From Ignavibacteria bacterium (lineage in GTDB: Bacteria; Bacteroidota; Ignavibacteria; Ignavibacteriales; Ignavibacteriaceae), in assembly GCA_030684555.1 (NCBI GenBank), contig JAUXVN010000040.1, forward strand, positions 62,001-126,000: a stretch of 64,000 nucleotides of DNA, read 5' to 3'. Every line of letters begins with the position of its first letter. Position 1 is the stretch's first letter. A program made the position numbers and the translations under genes. Below, piece by piece: positions 1 to 9,330 of this stretch. Below the pieces are notes generated by a model, which was not told the origin of the DNA, made no database searches, and worked only from the letters and a program-made list of their open reading frames with translations.

Positions 1-1
1 A

Positions 2-433
2 ACCTCCATGGCTATGTCGTGGGTGATGGCTTACGAGAATATTCCGCAAAGTGTTGCTGCCGCTTTGATTGGGCTATCTGATAGCAAGATAGTTATCTTC
101 TTGATTATTAATCTGATTTTACTATTTATCGGAACATTCATGGACATGACTCCGGCAGTACTAATTTTTACTCCGATATTTTTACCTGTAGCAATACAAT
201 TGGGTGTTGATCCAATTCATTTCGGAATAATAATGGTTATGAATTTAAGTATTGGTTTATGTACGCCGCCGGTAGGGAGTGTCCTTTTTGTCGGATGTTC
301 AGTTGCGGGTTTGCCAATTACCAAAGTTATTCGCCCCCTTATTCCATTTTTTATCGCAATGATTATAACGCTTATTCTGATTACATATATACCCGAAATA
401 TCAATGGTAGTCCCTAAATATCTTGGTTATTAA
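2..433 (+). CDS. TRAP transporter large permease (DctM), C-terminal part
   Basis: The reading frame is open to the left edge of the window, so only the last ~143 residues are present. The fragment has several hydrophobic segments and a stretch with DMTPAVLIFTPIFLPVA followed by GIIMVMNLSIGLCTPPVGSV. This pattern is characteristic of the C-terminal half of DctM-type permeases of tripartite ATP-independent periplasmic transporters. The family imports organic acids, including uronates, using a Na+ or H+ gradient and a periplasmic binding protein. Because it stands directly before uronate catabolic genes, uptake of galacturonate or a pectin-derived uronate is the likely job; the substrate is inferred from context only. 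The small permease and the binding protein would lie outside the window. Confidence 0.9.
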   Translation, partial: TSMAMSWVMAYENIPQSVAAALIGLSDSKIVIFLIINLILLFIGTFMDMTPAVLIFTPIFLPVAIQLGVDPIHFGIIMVMNLSIGLCTPPVGSVLFVGCSVAGLPITKVIRPLIPFFIAMIITLILITYIPEISMVVPKYLGY

Positions 434-463
434 AACTGCATCAATATAAATCAACTAAATAAC

Positions 464-1307
464 TTGATCCTTCTATCAATTCTTTTCATAATTCTTCAAC
501 TCAATATTTTTGGGCAAGAAAATCCGATTACAATATTTATGATCGGTAATTCTACCATGGCGAATAAAGCATTTAGAGGAGGTCATCCAGAAACAGGCTG
601 GGGACAAACTTTATCGCTATATTTCAAAGAGGGAATTAAAATTGATAATCATGCAATGAATGGAAGAAGCACAAAAAGTTTTATCGATGAAGGGCGATGG
701 GAAGTCGTACTTAATAAAGGGCAACTCTAAAATCTTTATTTAGCTCTATTCGAAAATCCAGTTTGGCAGCATATACCTGTTATCCGTTAGTCGACGGATT
801 AGTTTTTAGAGGAGCCCTAAAATTAAATCCGGGGATTATGTCATTATTGAGTTCGGACATAATGATTCAAAAAAAGAAGACCCCAAAAAATTTGCAGATG
901 CAAATACCGATTATCGAATTAACTTTATCAAGTATGTAGATGAAACTCGTTCAAAAGGGGGAATCCCGATTCTTGCAACTCCGATAGTAAGAAGAAGATT
1001 TGATAAAGAAGGTAATTTCTATGATGTACATGGGGATTATCCGAAAGTAGTACGTGAAGTAGCATTAGAAAAAAATGCGATTCTTCTTGATCTTCATAAA
1101 AGTAGTGAAGAATTACTAAAAAAATATGGCGAAGAAAGATCAAAAAAATTATTTCTACATATTCAACCGGGAGAATATGATTCACTTCCGGAAGGATTAA
1201 AAGATGATACACATCTTTCTCCTTATGGTGCTTTCAGAATATGCGATTTAGCCATTCTCGAAATCAAAGAAAAAATCAATCAGCTTAAGCCTTTCATAAA
1301 AGAATAA
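464..1307 (+). pseudogene. rhamnogalacturonan acetylesterase-like SGNH hydrolase, broken by a small insertion
   Basis: The first part (TTG start at 464) has a signal-peptide-like N-terminus ending in IFGQ and the SGNH block I motif FMIGNSTMANK. The second part, downstream of position 821, continues in a different frame with block III (VIIEFGHNDSK) and ends with the catalytic pair DDTHLSPYGA, stopping at 1305-1307. A 99-bp element plus a 4-bp duplication separates them. If 719-821 is removed, the codons join in frame as ...VLNKIKSGDYVIIEFGHND, which is the expected family sequence. The intact protein would be a secreted CE12-like esterase removing acetyl groups from pectin backbone. As it stands the product is truncated after about 88 residues and lacks most catalytic residues. 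Confidence 0.85.
719..817. mobile_element. 99-bp MITE-like element inserted in the esterase gene
   Basis: The element begins GGGCaaCTCTAAAA and ends TTTTAGAGgaGCCC, an imperfect 14-bp terminal inverted repeat (12 of 14 pairs match). It is flanked by a 4-bp direct duplication TAAA (715-718 and 818-821). Precise removal of the element and one TAAA restores the esterase reading frame. It has no coding capacity and carries an internal short hairpin around 782-799 (ATCCGT/ACGGAT). These are the features of a non-autonomous miniature inverted-repeat element mobilised by a transposase encoded elsewhere. I cannot assign the IS family. Confidence 0.8.
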
Positions 1308-1338
1308 CTTTTTACTCATCAACATTCAATAAAATAAA

Positions 1339-2559
1339 ATGAAATTAATTAAGACTATTATAATAGTAGCACTCTTTTTGTCGTTAAGTACTGAAATACT
1401 TGGACAAGAGTCATCAACAATCACTGTAACAAATCCTACTGAAATGTATCTTAAAGATTCTTTCATTGAGATTGATGTGAAAAACCTTTCTGAATCTTTT
1501 TCTTTATTTAATGTAAAAGAAGAAATACCATATCAAATATTTTCAGATAATGGCAAAAGTAAACTTGGATTTGTGATTGATCTTCTGCCAGGTCAGAAAA
1601 TGGAACTTAATCTTTCTAAACAAAATCCCAACGTGAAAAAACAATTCCCACCGCGTACTTATGCTGAATTGGCAATGAAGCCAGGGAACATTCATATCGA
1701 TGGAAAGTTTCGAGGAAATAGTTTTCAAAACGTAACCAAAATAAAAGTCCCGGCAATTCATAAAGACCATGATGCCCTTTTCAAATATGAGGGACCAGGA
1801 TGGGAGTCTGAAAAAGTCGGTTATAGATTTTATCTTGATTGGCGTAATGCGACAGATATTTTCGGAAAGAAAGTAAACGAACTTATTCTAAATAAAGTTG
1901 GGGTTCATGATACAGTTGCAAAAGATGATTCATATCATCAGATGCAGGAATGGGGAATGGATATTTTCAAAGTAGGCAGCACTTTAGGTATTGGTTCTAT
2001 CGGCATCATGTCCGATGGAAAAGTAAATATGGTTTCTAAAACTGATAGTATTTATTGCGAAATATTTGAAAATGGTCCAATTAGATCAAAGATAAGAACT
2101 AATTATTTCGGGTGGTTAGTGGGTGATAAAAAATTTAATCTTCAAGCAGATCTTTCCATAACTGCCGGTAGCAGACTTACAAAAACAGAATTATTGGTTG
2201 ATGGAAATCCCGATAATATTGTCACCGGATTAGCAAAATATAAAGGAACAAACTTCATAAAAAGTCATGCTGAAGGAGAATGGAAATATATCGCTCTCTA
2301 CGGAAATCAAACACTTGTGAATGAAAATGATAAACTCGGAATAGCTCTTTTTTATAAATCATCTGCAGCAATAAGTTTATCAGAAGATCAAATAAATCAT
2401 ATTGTCCAACTCAAACCAATTAATGGGAAAATTGAATATTACTTTTGTGCCGCATGGGAACAAGAACCTGAAGGCATTAAAAGTGAAACAGAATTTGTTA
2501 ATTACATTAACCAAACTTTACATCTCTTAAATAATCCTATCAAAACTCAAATCAAATAA
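1339..2559 (+). CDS. DUF4861 domain protein, secreted
   Basis: The 406-residue protein has an N-terminal signal peptide (hydrophobic run to about residue 22, ending ILGQ) followed by one long domain matching DUF4861. Recognisable stretches are YEGPGWESEKVGYRFYLDWR near residues 150-170 and the DDSYHQMQEWGMDIFKVG block. The family is found in polysaccharide utilisation clusters for pectin, ulvan or alginate and is assumed to act on (unsaturated) uronate-containing saccharides. A precise reaction is not claimed here. It is 31 bp downstream of the disrupted esterase and 14 bp upstream of uxaC, consistent with one transcription unit. Confidence 0.8.
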   Translation: MKLIKTIIIVALFLSLSTEILGQESSTITVTNPTEMYLKDSFIEIDVKNLSESFSLFNVKEEIPYQIFSDNGKSKLGFVIDLLPGQKMELNLSKQNPNVKKQFPPRTYAELAMKPGNIHIDGKFRGNSFQNVTKIKVPAIHKDHDALFKYEGPGWESEKVGYRFYLDWRNATDIFGKKVNELILNKVGVHDTVAKDDSYHQMQEWGMDIFKVGSTLGIGSIGIMSDGKVNMVSKTDSIYCEIFENGPIRSKIRTNYFGWLVGDKKFNLQADLSITAGSRLTKTELLVDGNPDNIVTGLAKYKGTNFIKSHAEGEWKYIALYGNQTLVNENDKLGIALFYKSSAAISLSEDQINHIVQLKPINGKIEYYFCAAWEQEPEGIKSETEFVNYINQTLHLLNNPIKTQIK

Positions 2560-2573
2560 AATCAGAGACTAAA

Positions 2574-3989
2574 ATGTCAAAATTAAAACTTCATCCGGAT
2601 AGATTTTTTGATCCAAATCCGGCAGTTAGAAAAATCGCCCGTGAAATTTATAATACTATAAAATCAATGCCGATTGTTAGTCCGCACGGGCATGTAGATC
2701 CATCAATCTTTGCGGAGAATAAACCGTTTCCGAACCCGACACAGCTTTTCCTTATTCCTGATCATTATATCTACAGAATGCTTTATTCACAAGGACTTGC
2801 GACTATTGAAGAGTTAGGAATACCGGATGTTAATGGAAATGTTTATGAATCAGATCCAAAAAAAATCTGGAAGATTTTCGCATCAAATTATTACTTGTTT
2901 AATGGAACACCTTCGGGTGTTTGGCTTGATTATGAGTTTAGTAAAGTATTTGGAATCAAAGAAAAACTAAACGAAAAGAATGCATTTAAGATTTATGATC
3001 AGCTTCAGGCAAAAATAAATTCAAAATCGTTTTTACCTCGAACGTTATTTGATAAATTTAACATCGAAGCTTTGACCACAACTGATGCGGCTTATGATAA
3101 CCTGGAACATCACAAAAGCATTAAAGATTCAGGTTGGAAAGGGAAAATAGTTCCTTGTTTCAGACCTGATGGAGTAACCGATCTTTCGAATCCAAAATGG
3201 AAAGAAAATTTAGTTCTACTGGAAAAATCAGTTGGATACAAAATAACCAATTACAAAAAATTCGTGCATGCACTTGAGGAACGGAGAGAATTTTTCAAAT
3301 CAATGGGGGCAACCTCAACTGATCATGGAGTTTTTTCACCCTACACACATGAACTAACTCTGAAAAAAGCTGAATCAATATTTCAGAATGCGCTTAAGAA
3401 TAAATCCACTGGCGAAGACGCTAAGTTATTTACAGCACACATGCTGATGGAAATGGCACGAATGAGTATTGATGATGGCTTAACGATGCAAATACATCCC
3501 GGCTCTTATAGAAATCATAATGAGATTATTTATAATAAATTCGGACTTGATAAAGGATGTGATATCCCTATGCAAACAGAATTTACATTTAATCTCAAAG
3601 AGCTATTGAACAAATACGGGAACAATAAAAATCTGACAGTCATCATTTTCACACTTGATGAAACTGCTTATTCACGTGAATTAGCACCTCTTGCAGGGCA
3701 TTATCCTGCAATGAAACTTGGACCCGCCTGGTGGTTTCACGATAGCATTGAAGGAATGACACGTTACAGACAGATGGTCACGGAGACAGCAGGTTTCTAT
3801 AATACAGTCGGATTTAATGATGATACTCGCGCATTCGTTTCTATTCCAGCGAGACATGATGTCGCACGAAGAGTTGATTCAAATTTCCTAGCGGGATTAG
3901 TCGCCAAACATATTATCAGCAAAAATGAAGCATTACTTCTGGCAAAAGAACTTACATATAACTTGGTAAAAAAAGCATACAAACTATAG
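2574..3989 (+). CDS. uxaC: uronate (glucuronate/galacturonate) isomerase
   Basis: The 471-residue product has the usual length of UxaC. The N-terminal SPHGHVDP motif provides the metal-binding HxH (His38 and His40), and the AWWFHDS segment around residues 383-389 is typical of this amidohydrolase-superfamily enzyme. It converts D-galacturonate to D-tagaturonate, and D-glucuronate to D-fructuronate, in the cytoplasm. The next gene is a tagaturonate epimerase, so galacturonate is the likely main substrate. Only 15 bp separate the two genes. Confidence 0.95.
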   Translation: MSKLKLHPDRFFDPNPAVRKIAREIYNTIKSMPIVSPHGHVDPSIFAENKPFPNPTQLFLIPDHYIYRMLYSQGLATIEELGIPDVNGNVYESDPKKIWKIFASNYYLFNGTPSGVWLDYEFSKVFGIKEKLNEKNAFKIYDQLQAKINSKSFLPRTLFDKFNIEALTTTDAAYDNLEHHKSIKDSGWKGKIVPCFRPDGVTDLSNPKWKENLVLLEKSVGYKITNYKKFVHALEERREFFKSMGATSTDHGVFSPYTHELTLKKAESIFQNALKNKSTGEDAKLFTAHMLMEMARMSIDDGLTMQIHPGSYRNHNEIIYNKFGLDKGCDIPMQTEFTFNLKELLNKYGNNKNLTVIIFTLDETAYSRELAPLAGHYPAMKLGPAWWFHDSIEGMTRYRQMVTETAGFYNTVGFNDDTRAFVSIPARHDVARRVDSNFLAGLVAKHIISKNEALLLAKELTYNLVKKAYKL

Positions 3990-4004
3990 AGAACAGATAA
4001 AACT

Positions 4005-5570
4005 ATGAAACAAGAACCACTACAAGACGAAGTACAATCAAATCACCCGATGGAAAAACTTTCTTTGAATAAAGATTTTTTTAAGAAATTCGGAATTGAA
4101 ATTTATCCTCAATCAATTAGATCCAAAGAAGGAACAACTTTTCTTATTGGGCGGAAGAAGTTAGATAAATATTTGTATCTCATTTCAAGCAAAAATGAAA
4201 CAGATATTTTAGAAAGATTTATTGGTGATTTATTGAATCCCGATAATGGAGCAGATCTTTTAATAAAAAGATGCTACTTGAATACACCAAATCGGATGTT
4301 GCTTCAAGTTTATTTTGAATTCACAAATCCAAAAGTACTTGGATTAAGTAACTCATTCGGATTTGGAGATCGAATTGGGTTAGCAAACGCAGGGCATATT
4401 CGCTCATTACAGGGAAGTGATTTCAAACCGATACTTGCCCAGCAATCAATAAGAGAACTCACACGCACAAACAGAAACCCTGAAGAGATATTGAATGCTG
4501 CTGTATGGGCTGTATTTCAAGAAGGATATGAAAACGGCTTCGGTGCAGATGCTGATCATTTAAAGACAACCGAAGATATTGGCTTAATGGTTCGTGCAGG
4601 TTTCACAATGTTCACTTTTGATCCGGGGGAATTTGTAATAAATGAAGCAGATATTCTTGATGAGAAAGACCTTGATGAAAAAATAAAATCAATAGATTGG
4701 AAAACTTTAAACTCAGATGTTGATGAATTGTCCTCTCTGTATCAAAAAGAAAATATTATTATTTCAGATACACTTACTCTTACACCAAGTTCACTCGACT
4801 TCAAGCGCGCAGTTGTTAAATACGGTAATGCAATTGCTCACATAAATAAGCTCTATGATCATCTGAAATCGATGTATCCGGACTATGAGTCTGAAGTTGA
4901 AATATCAGTCGATGAAACAGATTCTGTGACTTCACCATTTGAACATTTTTTCATTGCAGGGGAATTAAAACGATTGAATGTTCAATTAATAAGTTTAGCT
5001 CCACGTTTCGTCGGTGCTTTTGAAAAGGGGATTGATTATAGAGGTGATTTGAATTTATTCAAAGAAGAGTATCTCAAACATTTATCAATAATTAAATATT
5101 ATGGCAGTTATAAAATAAGCCTTCATTCCGGTAGCGATAAATTTTCAGTTTACAAGGTTATTGGTGAATTAAGTAATGCTTATACCCACGTAAAAACCGC
5201 CGGGACAAGTTATCTTGAAGCACTAAAAGTATCAGCATTAAAAAATCCATCGCTATTTCGGGAGATACTTGATTTTTCGAGAAGTATTTATGAATCAGAA
5301 AAAAAGACTTATCATGTCTCGGCTGATTTAAATAGTCTAAAACCAGCAAAAGAATATAATGATGAAGAATTACTCAATCTATTTACAAACGATGATTGTC
5401 GACAAATACTTCATGTCTGCTTTGGTAGAGTTTTAACAGATAAAGATAGTTTAGACAATTTAATCTTCAAAGAAAGATTAGTAAAGTGTCTTAATGAATT
5501 CGAAGAAACGCATTATGAAATTTTAATTAACCATTTTAAAAAACATTTAGAACCATTTCGACAATTATGA
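4005..5570 (+). CDS. uxaE: tagaturonate epimerase (UxaE type)
   Basis: The 521-residue protein carries the family's conserved blocks: FGFGDRIGLANAGHIRS, then AQQSIRELTRTNRNPEEI, then GFGADADHLKTTEDI (about residues 178-192), then TFDPGEFV. UxaE, first described in Thermotoga, epimerises D-tagaturonate to D-fructuronate. This gives a galacturonate route that bypasses UxaB/UxaA and joins the glucuronate branch. It is downstream of uxaC and overlaps the aldolase gene by 4 bp (ATGA), suggesting translational coupling. The N-terminal ~20 residues are poorly conserved in character, so a later start such as Met16 is possible. Confidence 0.88.
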   Translation: MKQEPLQDEVQSNHPMEKLSLNKDFFKKFGIEIYPQSIRSKEGTTFLIGRKKLDKYLYLISSKNETDILERFIGDLLNPDNGADLLIKRCYLNTPNRMLLQVYFEFTNPKVLGLSNSFGFGDRIGLANAGHIRSLQGSDFKPILAQQSIRELTRTNRNPEEILNAAVWAVFQEGYENGFGADADHLKTTEDIGLMVRAGFTMFTFDPGEFVINEADILDEKDLDEKIKSIDWKTLNSDVDELSSLYQKENIIISDTLTLTPSSLDFKRAVVKYGNAIAHINKLYDHLKSMYPDYESEVEISVDETDSVTSPFEHFFIAGELKRLNVQLISLAPRFVGAFEKGIDYRGDLNLFKEEYLKHLSIIKYYGSYKISLHSGSDKFSVYKVIGELSNAYTHVKTAGTSYLEALKVSALKNPSLFREILDFSRSIYESEKKTYHVSADLNSLKPAKEYNDEELLNLFTNDDCRQILHVCFGRVLTDKDSLDNLIFKERLVKCLNEFEETHYEILINHFKKHLEPFRQL

Positions 5571-6202
5571 ATAAAGAAAATATTTTAGCGGAAATCTTAA
5601 CACGAAAAGCTGTAGCTGTAATTAGAGCAAAAGATCCGGGCAAGCTTAAAAGAATTATCGAATCACTTGCAGAGGGTGGAATTACAGTTGCAGAAATAAC
5701 TATGACTGTTCCTAATGCTATTCAACTGATTGAAAAAATGTCAAATGAAGTTGACAAAAATATTATTATTGGTGTCGGGTCAGTGCTTAATCGAACCACA
5801 GCAATAGAGGCAATTAAAGCCGGTGCAAAATATGTTGTGAGTCCTATTATGAAAAAAGAAATTATTGAGGCAGTACATGAATACGATGTGCCTGTAATGC
5901 CCGGTTGTTTTACACCTACAGAAATTCAAACTGCGTATGAATACGGAGCTGATATTATAAAAGTATTTCCTGCCGATGCGTTAGGAATGAGTTTCTTCAA
6001 ATCTATACTTGCTCCAATGCCTCATCTTAGATTAATGCCTACAGGGGGTGTTACTCTTACAAATCCAGGTGATTGGATTAAAGCAGGAGCATGTGCAGTC
6101 GGACTCGGTTCAGCATTGCTTGATTCAAAAGCAATAAATGAAGAGAACTATTCAGTCTTAACTGCAAACGCAAAACAAGTTATGTTAAGTATTAATAAGT
6201 GA
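5567..6202 (+). CDS. eda: KDPG/KHG aldolase
   Basis: The 211-residue class I aldolase has the expected motifs: Glu43 in VAEITM, GVGSVL, MPGCFTPTEI, and Schiff-base Lys132 in IIKVFPAD. It cleaves 2-keto-3-deoxy-6-phosphogluconate to pyruvate and glyceraldehyde 3-phosphate, the last step of uronate degradation through KDG. The start overlaps the tagaturonate epimerase stop by 4 bp. Its substrate would have to be made by a KDG kinase, which I do not see in this window. Confidence 0.93.
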   Translation: MNKENILAEILTRKAVAVIRAKDPGKLKRIIESLAEGGITVAEITMTVPNAIQLIEKMSNEVDKNIIIGVGSVLNRTTAIEAIKAGAKYVVSPIMKKEIIEAVHEYDVPVMPGCFTPTEIQTAYEYGADIIKVFPADALGMSFFKSILAPMPHLRLMPTGGVTLTNPGDWIKAGACAVGLGSALLDSKAINEENYSVLTANAKQVMLSINK

Positions 6203-6216
6203 AGAAAGGATAATAA

Positions 6217-7062
6217 ATGTTAAAAGGTTTTGAAGATATAAAAGGGAAAGTGTGTGTTATTACAGGAGGTGGCGGGATTATCGGTACTTCTCTAGGTATG
6301 GGTTTAGCTGAAGCAGGCGCAAAAGTTGCAATAGTTGATTTTAATTTAGATAGAGCAAATGAAGTCGCAAAAGAAATTCGTGAAAAAACCAATGCCGAAG
6401 CAATTGGTGTCTTTGCGAATGTATTGGATAAAAGTTTGCTGATCGAAAGCAAAAAAGAGATTAACTACACTCTCGGGAAAATTAATGTATTAATTAATGG
6501 TGCCGGTGGTAATTCACCTAATGCTACGACCAAAGAAGAATTTGTTACGGAAAAAAGCATGAGCGATTTATCCGGTACACTGCTCGGTTTAGATATAGAA
6601 GCATTTAGAAAAATTTTCGACCTTAACTTCATGGGAACAGTACTCCCGACAATGGTTTATGCTGAGGATTTATTTGAAAAAGGTGGTTGTATAATTAATA
6701 TATCATCAATGAATGCTTTTAGACCATTAACAAAAATTCCGGCTTACTCAGCAGCTAAAGCAGGCATTAATAATTTAACAGAATGGTTAGCGGTTCATTT
6801 TTCGAAAGTAAATATTCGGGTTAATGCTATTGCTCCCGGCTTTTTTGTGACAGACCAAAATCGTTTTCTTCTTTATGATAAGGAGACCGGCGTATTAACT
6901 CCGCGTGGCGAGAAGATTTTATCAAACACACCAATGGGGCGATTCGGTGAGCCCGATGAACTTATAGGAACACTACTCTATTTGATTTCGGATTTATCAA
7001 AATTCGTAACAGGTATTGTTATCCCTGTGGATGGTGGATTTAATTCTTATAGTGGCGTATAG
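6217..7062 (+). CDS. SDR family D-mannonate oxidoreductase (fructuronate reductase)
   Basis: The 281-residue protein is a classical short-chain dehydrogenase: nucleotide-binding ITGGGGIIGTS (residues 16-26), NGAGG, and catalytic Tyr177-x-x-x-Lys181 in AYSAAK. It has the mid-length insertion (about residues 100-125) typical of the SDR-type UxuB enzymes known from Bacillus and Thermotoga, which reduce D-fructuronate to D-mannonate. This assignment rests largely on context, because it follows the uronate isomerase and tagaturonate epimerase that would supply fructuronate. A related sugar-acid dehydrogenase role cannot be excluded. A good ribosome site (AAGAAAGG) precedes the ATG. Confidence 0.8.
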   Translation: MLKGFEDIKGKVCVITGGGGIIGTSLGMGLAEAGAKVAIVDFNLDRANEVAKEIREKTNAEAIGVFANVLDKSLLIESKKEINYTLGKINVLINGAGGNSPNATTKEEFVTEKSMSDLSGTLLGLDIEAFRKIFDLNFMGTVLPTMVYAEDLFEKGGCIINISSMNAFRPLTKIPAYSAAKAGINNLTEWLAVHFSKVNIRVNAIAPGFFVTDQNRFLLYDKETGVLTPRGEKILSNTPMGRFGEPDELIGTLLYLISDLSKFVTGIVIPVDGGFNSYSGV

Positions 7063-7136
7063 TTTTAGTTTCGATTACAATTTTAAATTGCTCATCTCAG
7101 TAATTCATTTTTAGAAGATACTTTCAGGATAAATAA

Positions 7137-8417
7137 ATGATAAAAAATGTAATTGTCGCACAATCAGGCGGACCTTCACCTGTAATAAATAATTCTCTCC
7201 GTGGAATTATTGATACATGCAAAATGTTCCCTGAAAAATTTGGTAAAGTTTATGCAGGTTGGCATGGTATCGAGGGAGTATTAAAAGAAGAATTGTTAGA
7301 TCTTTCGGCACAATCAGAAGAAGAAATAGCTCTTTTAAGGACTACACCCGCTGCCGGTAGTATCGGAACATGCCGTTACAAACTTAAGGATAAACAACAA
7401 AAAGATTTCGAAAGAGTAATTGACATTTTCAAAGCACATAATGTCGGTTATTTTTTCTATATCGGTGGCAACGATTCACAGCATACAGCTTTCAAAGTAA
7501 GTGAACTTGCCAAAGAAAAAGGACTTGACCTTGTTGCTACCGGTGTTCCTAAAACAATTGATAATGATGTTGGTGATAGCGAATTCAAACTTATCGATCA
7601 TACTCCGGGTTATGGGAGTGTTGCAAGGTATTGGTCGAACATAGTTCAAAATGCAAATGAAGAAAATATGGGTTCATCCCCCGCAGACCCTGTTTTAGTA
7701 TTGCAGGCTATGGGAAGAAAAATAGGTTACATTCCTGCTGCTGCCAGATTAGCAGATCCAAAGCGAGAAATGCCTTTGCAAATTTATCTTACAGAATCAA
7801 AAGTTTCGTTAACCGAGTTAGCGGATAATGTTAATGATCAATTGCAAAAAGATGGTCGTTGTATTGTTGTGATCAGTGAAGGTTTTGATGTCGGCGAAAT
7901 TGGTGAAGTAAAAGATGCATTCGGGCATACATCTTTTGGCTCAAGTAAAATTTCGGTTTATCAATCGGTTGTAAATTATTTGAACGAAAAAGGAATTAAA
8001 GCAAAAGGAGCTGCTCGCGGGCAAGTTATGGGAACCGATCAACGCGACACTATGATTTATGCATCTACAGTCGATCTTGATGAAGCTTATAAAGTCGGGC
8101 AGAAAGCAGTTGAAATTGCAATGAACGACGGCAACGGTTGGATGGCTACAATATTGCGTCAACCGGGATTTATTTATAATGTTTATTACGATAAAGTTCC
8201 TCTTGAAAAAGTAGCTCTTTCAGAAAGATTTTTCCCGGAAAAATGGCTCTCACAAAATAGAATTGATGTAACTGATGAGTTCATCAATTATGTAAGACCA
8301 TTAATTGGTGAAGATTGGGTTTCAGTACCATTAATCAATGGAAGACAACGCTTTACACAATTCAAACCGATTTTCGCAGAACAAAAACTACCTGCTTACA
8401 CACCTGAAGCAAAATAA
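7137..8417 (+). CDS. 6-phosphofructokinase, probably diphosphate-dependent
   Basis: The 426-residue protein belongs to the phosphofructokinase superfamily (QSGGPSPVINNSLRG at the N-terminus). The diagnostic loop reads GGND at residues 110-113, where ATP enzymes have GGDG, and the catalytic loop is PKTIDND (138-144) with Lys139. An Asp at the second position together with this Lys is the established signature of PPi-dependent enzymes; MGRKIGYIPAAARL follows as expected. It would interconvert fructose 6-phosphate and fructose 1,6-bisphosphate. A 74-bp gap precedes it, so an internal promoter is possible. Its place in a uronate cluster fits pentose phosphate products re-entering glycolysis. Confidence 0.88.
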   Translation: MIKNVIVAQSGGPSPVINNSLRGIIDTCKMFPEKFGKVYAGWHGIEGVLKEELLDLSAQSEEEIALLRTTPAAGSIGTCRYKLKDKQQKDFERVIDIFKAHNVGYFFYIGGNDSQHTAFKVSELAKEKGLDLVATGVPKTIDNDVGDSEFKLIDHTPGYGSVARYWSNIVQNANEENMGSSPADPVLVLQAMGRKIGYIPAAARLADPKREMPLQIYLTESKVSLTELADNVNDQLQKDGRCIVVISEGFDVGEIGEVKDAFGHTSFGSSKISVYQSVVNYLNEKGIKAKGAARGQVMGTDQRDTMIYASTVDLDEAYKVGQKAVEIAMNDGNGWMATILRQPGFIYNVYYDKVPLEKVALSERFFPEKWLSQNRIDVTDEFINYVRPLIGEDWVSVPLINGRQRFTQFKPIFAEQKLPAYTPEAK

Positions 8418-8437
8418 AATTAAATAAGGAGAATTAT

Positions 8438-9328
8438 ATGATAGAAAATCCACATAAAATTTTAGAAGATATAAAAAAAGAAAAAGACTATTTCATCGGA
8501 ATCGATTCTGATGGCTGTGTTTTTGATACTATGGAGATTAAACAGAAAGAATGTTTCTGTCCGCAATTCATTAAGCACTATGGTTTGCAAAGAGTTTCAA
8601 AATATGCTCGTGAAACATGGGAGTTTGTAAATCTCTATTCTAAGACACGTGGTGTAAATCGTTTCAAAGCCCTATTACGAACAATGGAACTTCTTCAAGA
8701 AAGAAAAGAAGTTAAACTTCGAAATGCAAATATTCTTGATATGACATCTGTGATTGAATGGACGAAGAAAGAATCAAAACTCGGCAATCCAACTCTTGAA
8801 AAATATGCAATCGAAACAAACGATCCGATTATTAATCTAACATTAAAGTGGTCAAAAGAAGTTAATCAGAATATTGAAGAACTTGTGTTTGATATTCCTC
8901 CTTTTCCTTATGTTAAAGAGTCCCTTGTAAAAATTTTTGATAAAGCTGATTTATTAGTAGTCTCACAAACTCCTGTTGAAGCCCTTACACGCGAGTGGGA
9001 AGAACACAAAATTGAACATTTTGTGAAATTAATTGCCGGACAAGAATACGGAACTAAAGCTGAACATCTTAAATTTGCAGCTAAAGGAAAATATGCAGAT
9101 GATAAAATATTAATGATTGGTGATGCACCCGGTGACTTAAGTGCTGCTAAATCGAATGGCGTTTTATTCTATCCTATTAATCCTGGTCATGAAGATGATT
9201 CATGGAAGCGTTTCTATGACGAAGCTGTCGATAAATTCTTTGCCGGAACTTATAACGGCGAATATGAAGAAAACTTATTAAAAGAATTTGAAACTTATCT
9301 TCCAGAAAATCCAAAATGGAGTAACTAA
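8438..9328 (+). CDS. HAD superfamily hydrolase of unknown substrate
   Basis: The 296-residue protein has HAD motif I as GIDSDGCVFDT (nucleophile Asp23, acid/base Asp25), a large helical cap, motif II around LLVVSQTP, and motif IV as GDAPGDLSAA (Asp229, Asp233). It is therefore a competent phosphatase or phosphotransferase. It lies 21 bp after the phosphofructokinase with a strong AAGGAG site and just 2 bp before the LarA-like gene, so it is surely co-transcribed. A sugar-phosphate or sugar-acid-phosphate substrate is a guess from context. It may remove a dead-end metabolite or balance phosphorylated intermediates. Confidence 0.75.
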   Translation: MIENPHKILEDIKKEKDYFIGIDSDGCVFDTMEIKQKECFCPQFIKHYGLQRVSKYARETWEFVNLYSKTRGVNRFKALLRTMELLQERKEVKLRNANILDMTSVIEWTKKESKLGNPTLEKYAIETNDPIINLTLKWSKEVNQNIEELVFDIPPFPYVKESLVKIFDKADLLVVSQTPVEALTREWEEHKIEHFVKLIAGQEYGTKAEHLKFAAKGKYADDKILMIGDAPGDLSAAKSNGVLFYPINPGHEDDSWKRFYDEAVDKFFAGTYNGEYEENLLKEFETYLPENPKWSN

Positions 9329-9330
9329 AT

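Noticed and set aside
719-817. tRNA-like or small RNA gene in the esterase insertion
   Set aside because: Complementary ends with a target duplication fit an inverted-repeat element, and no cloverleaf or TTCAAAT-type T-loop is present.
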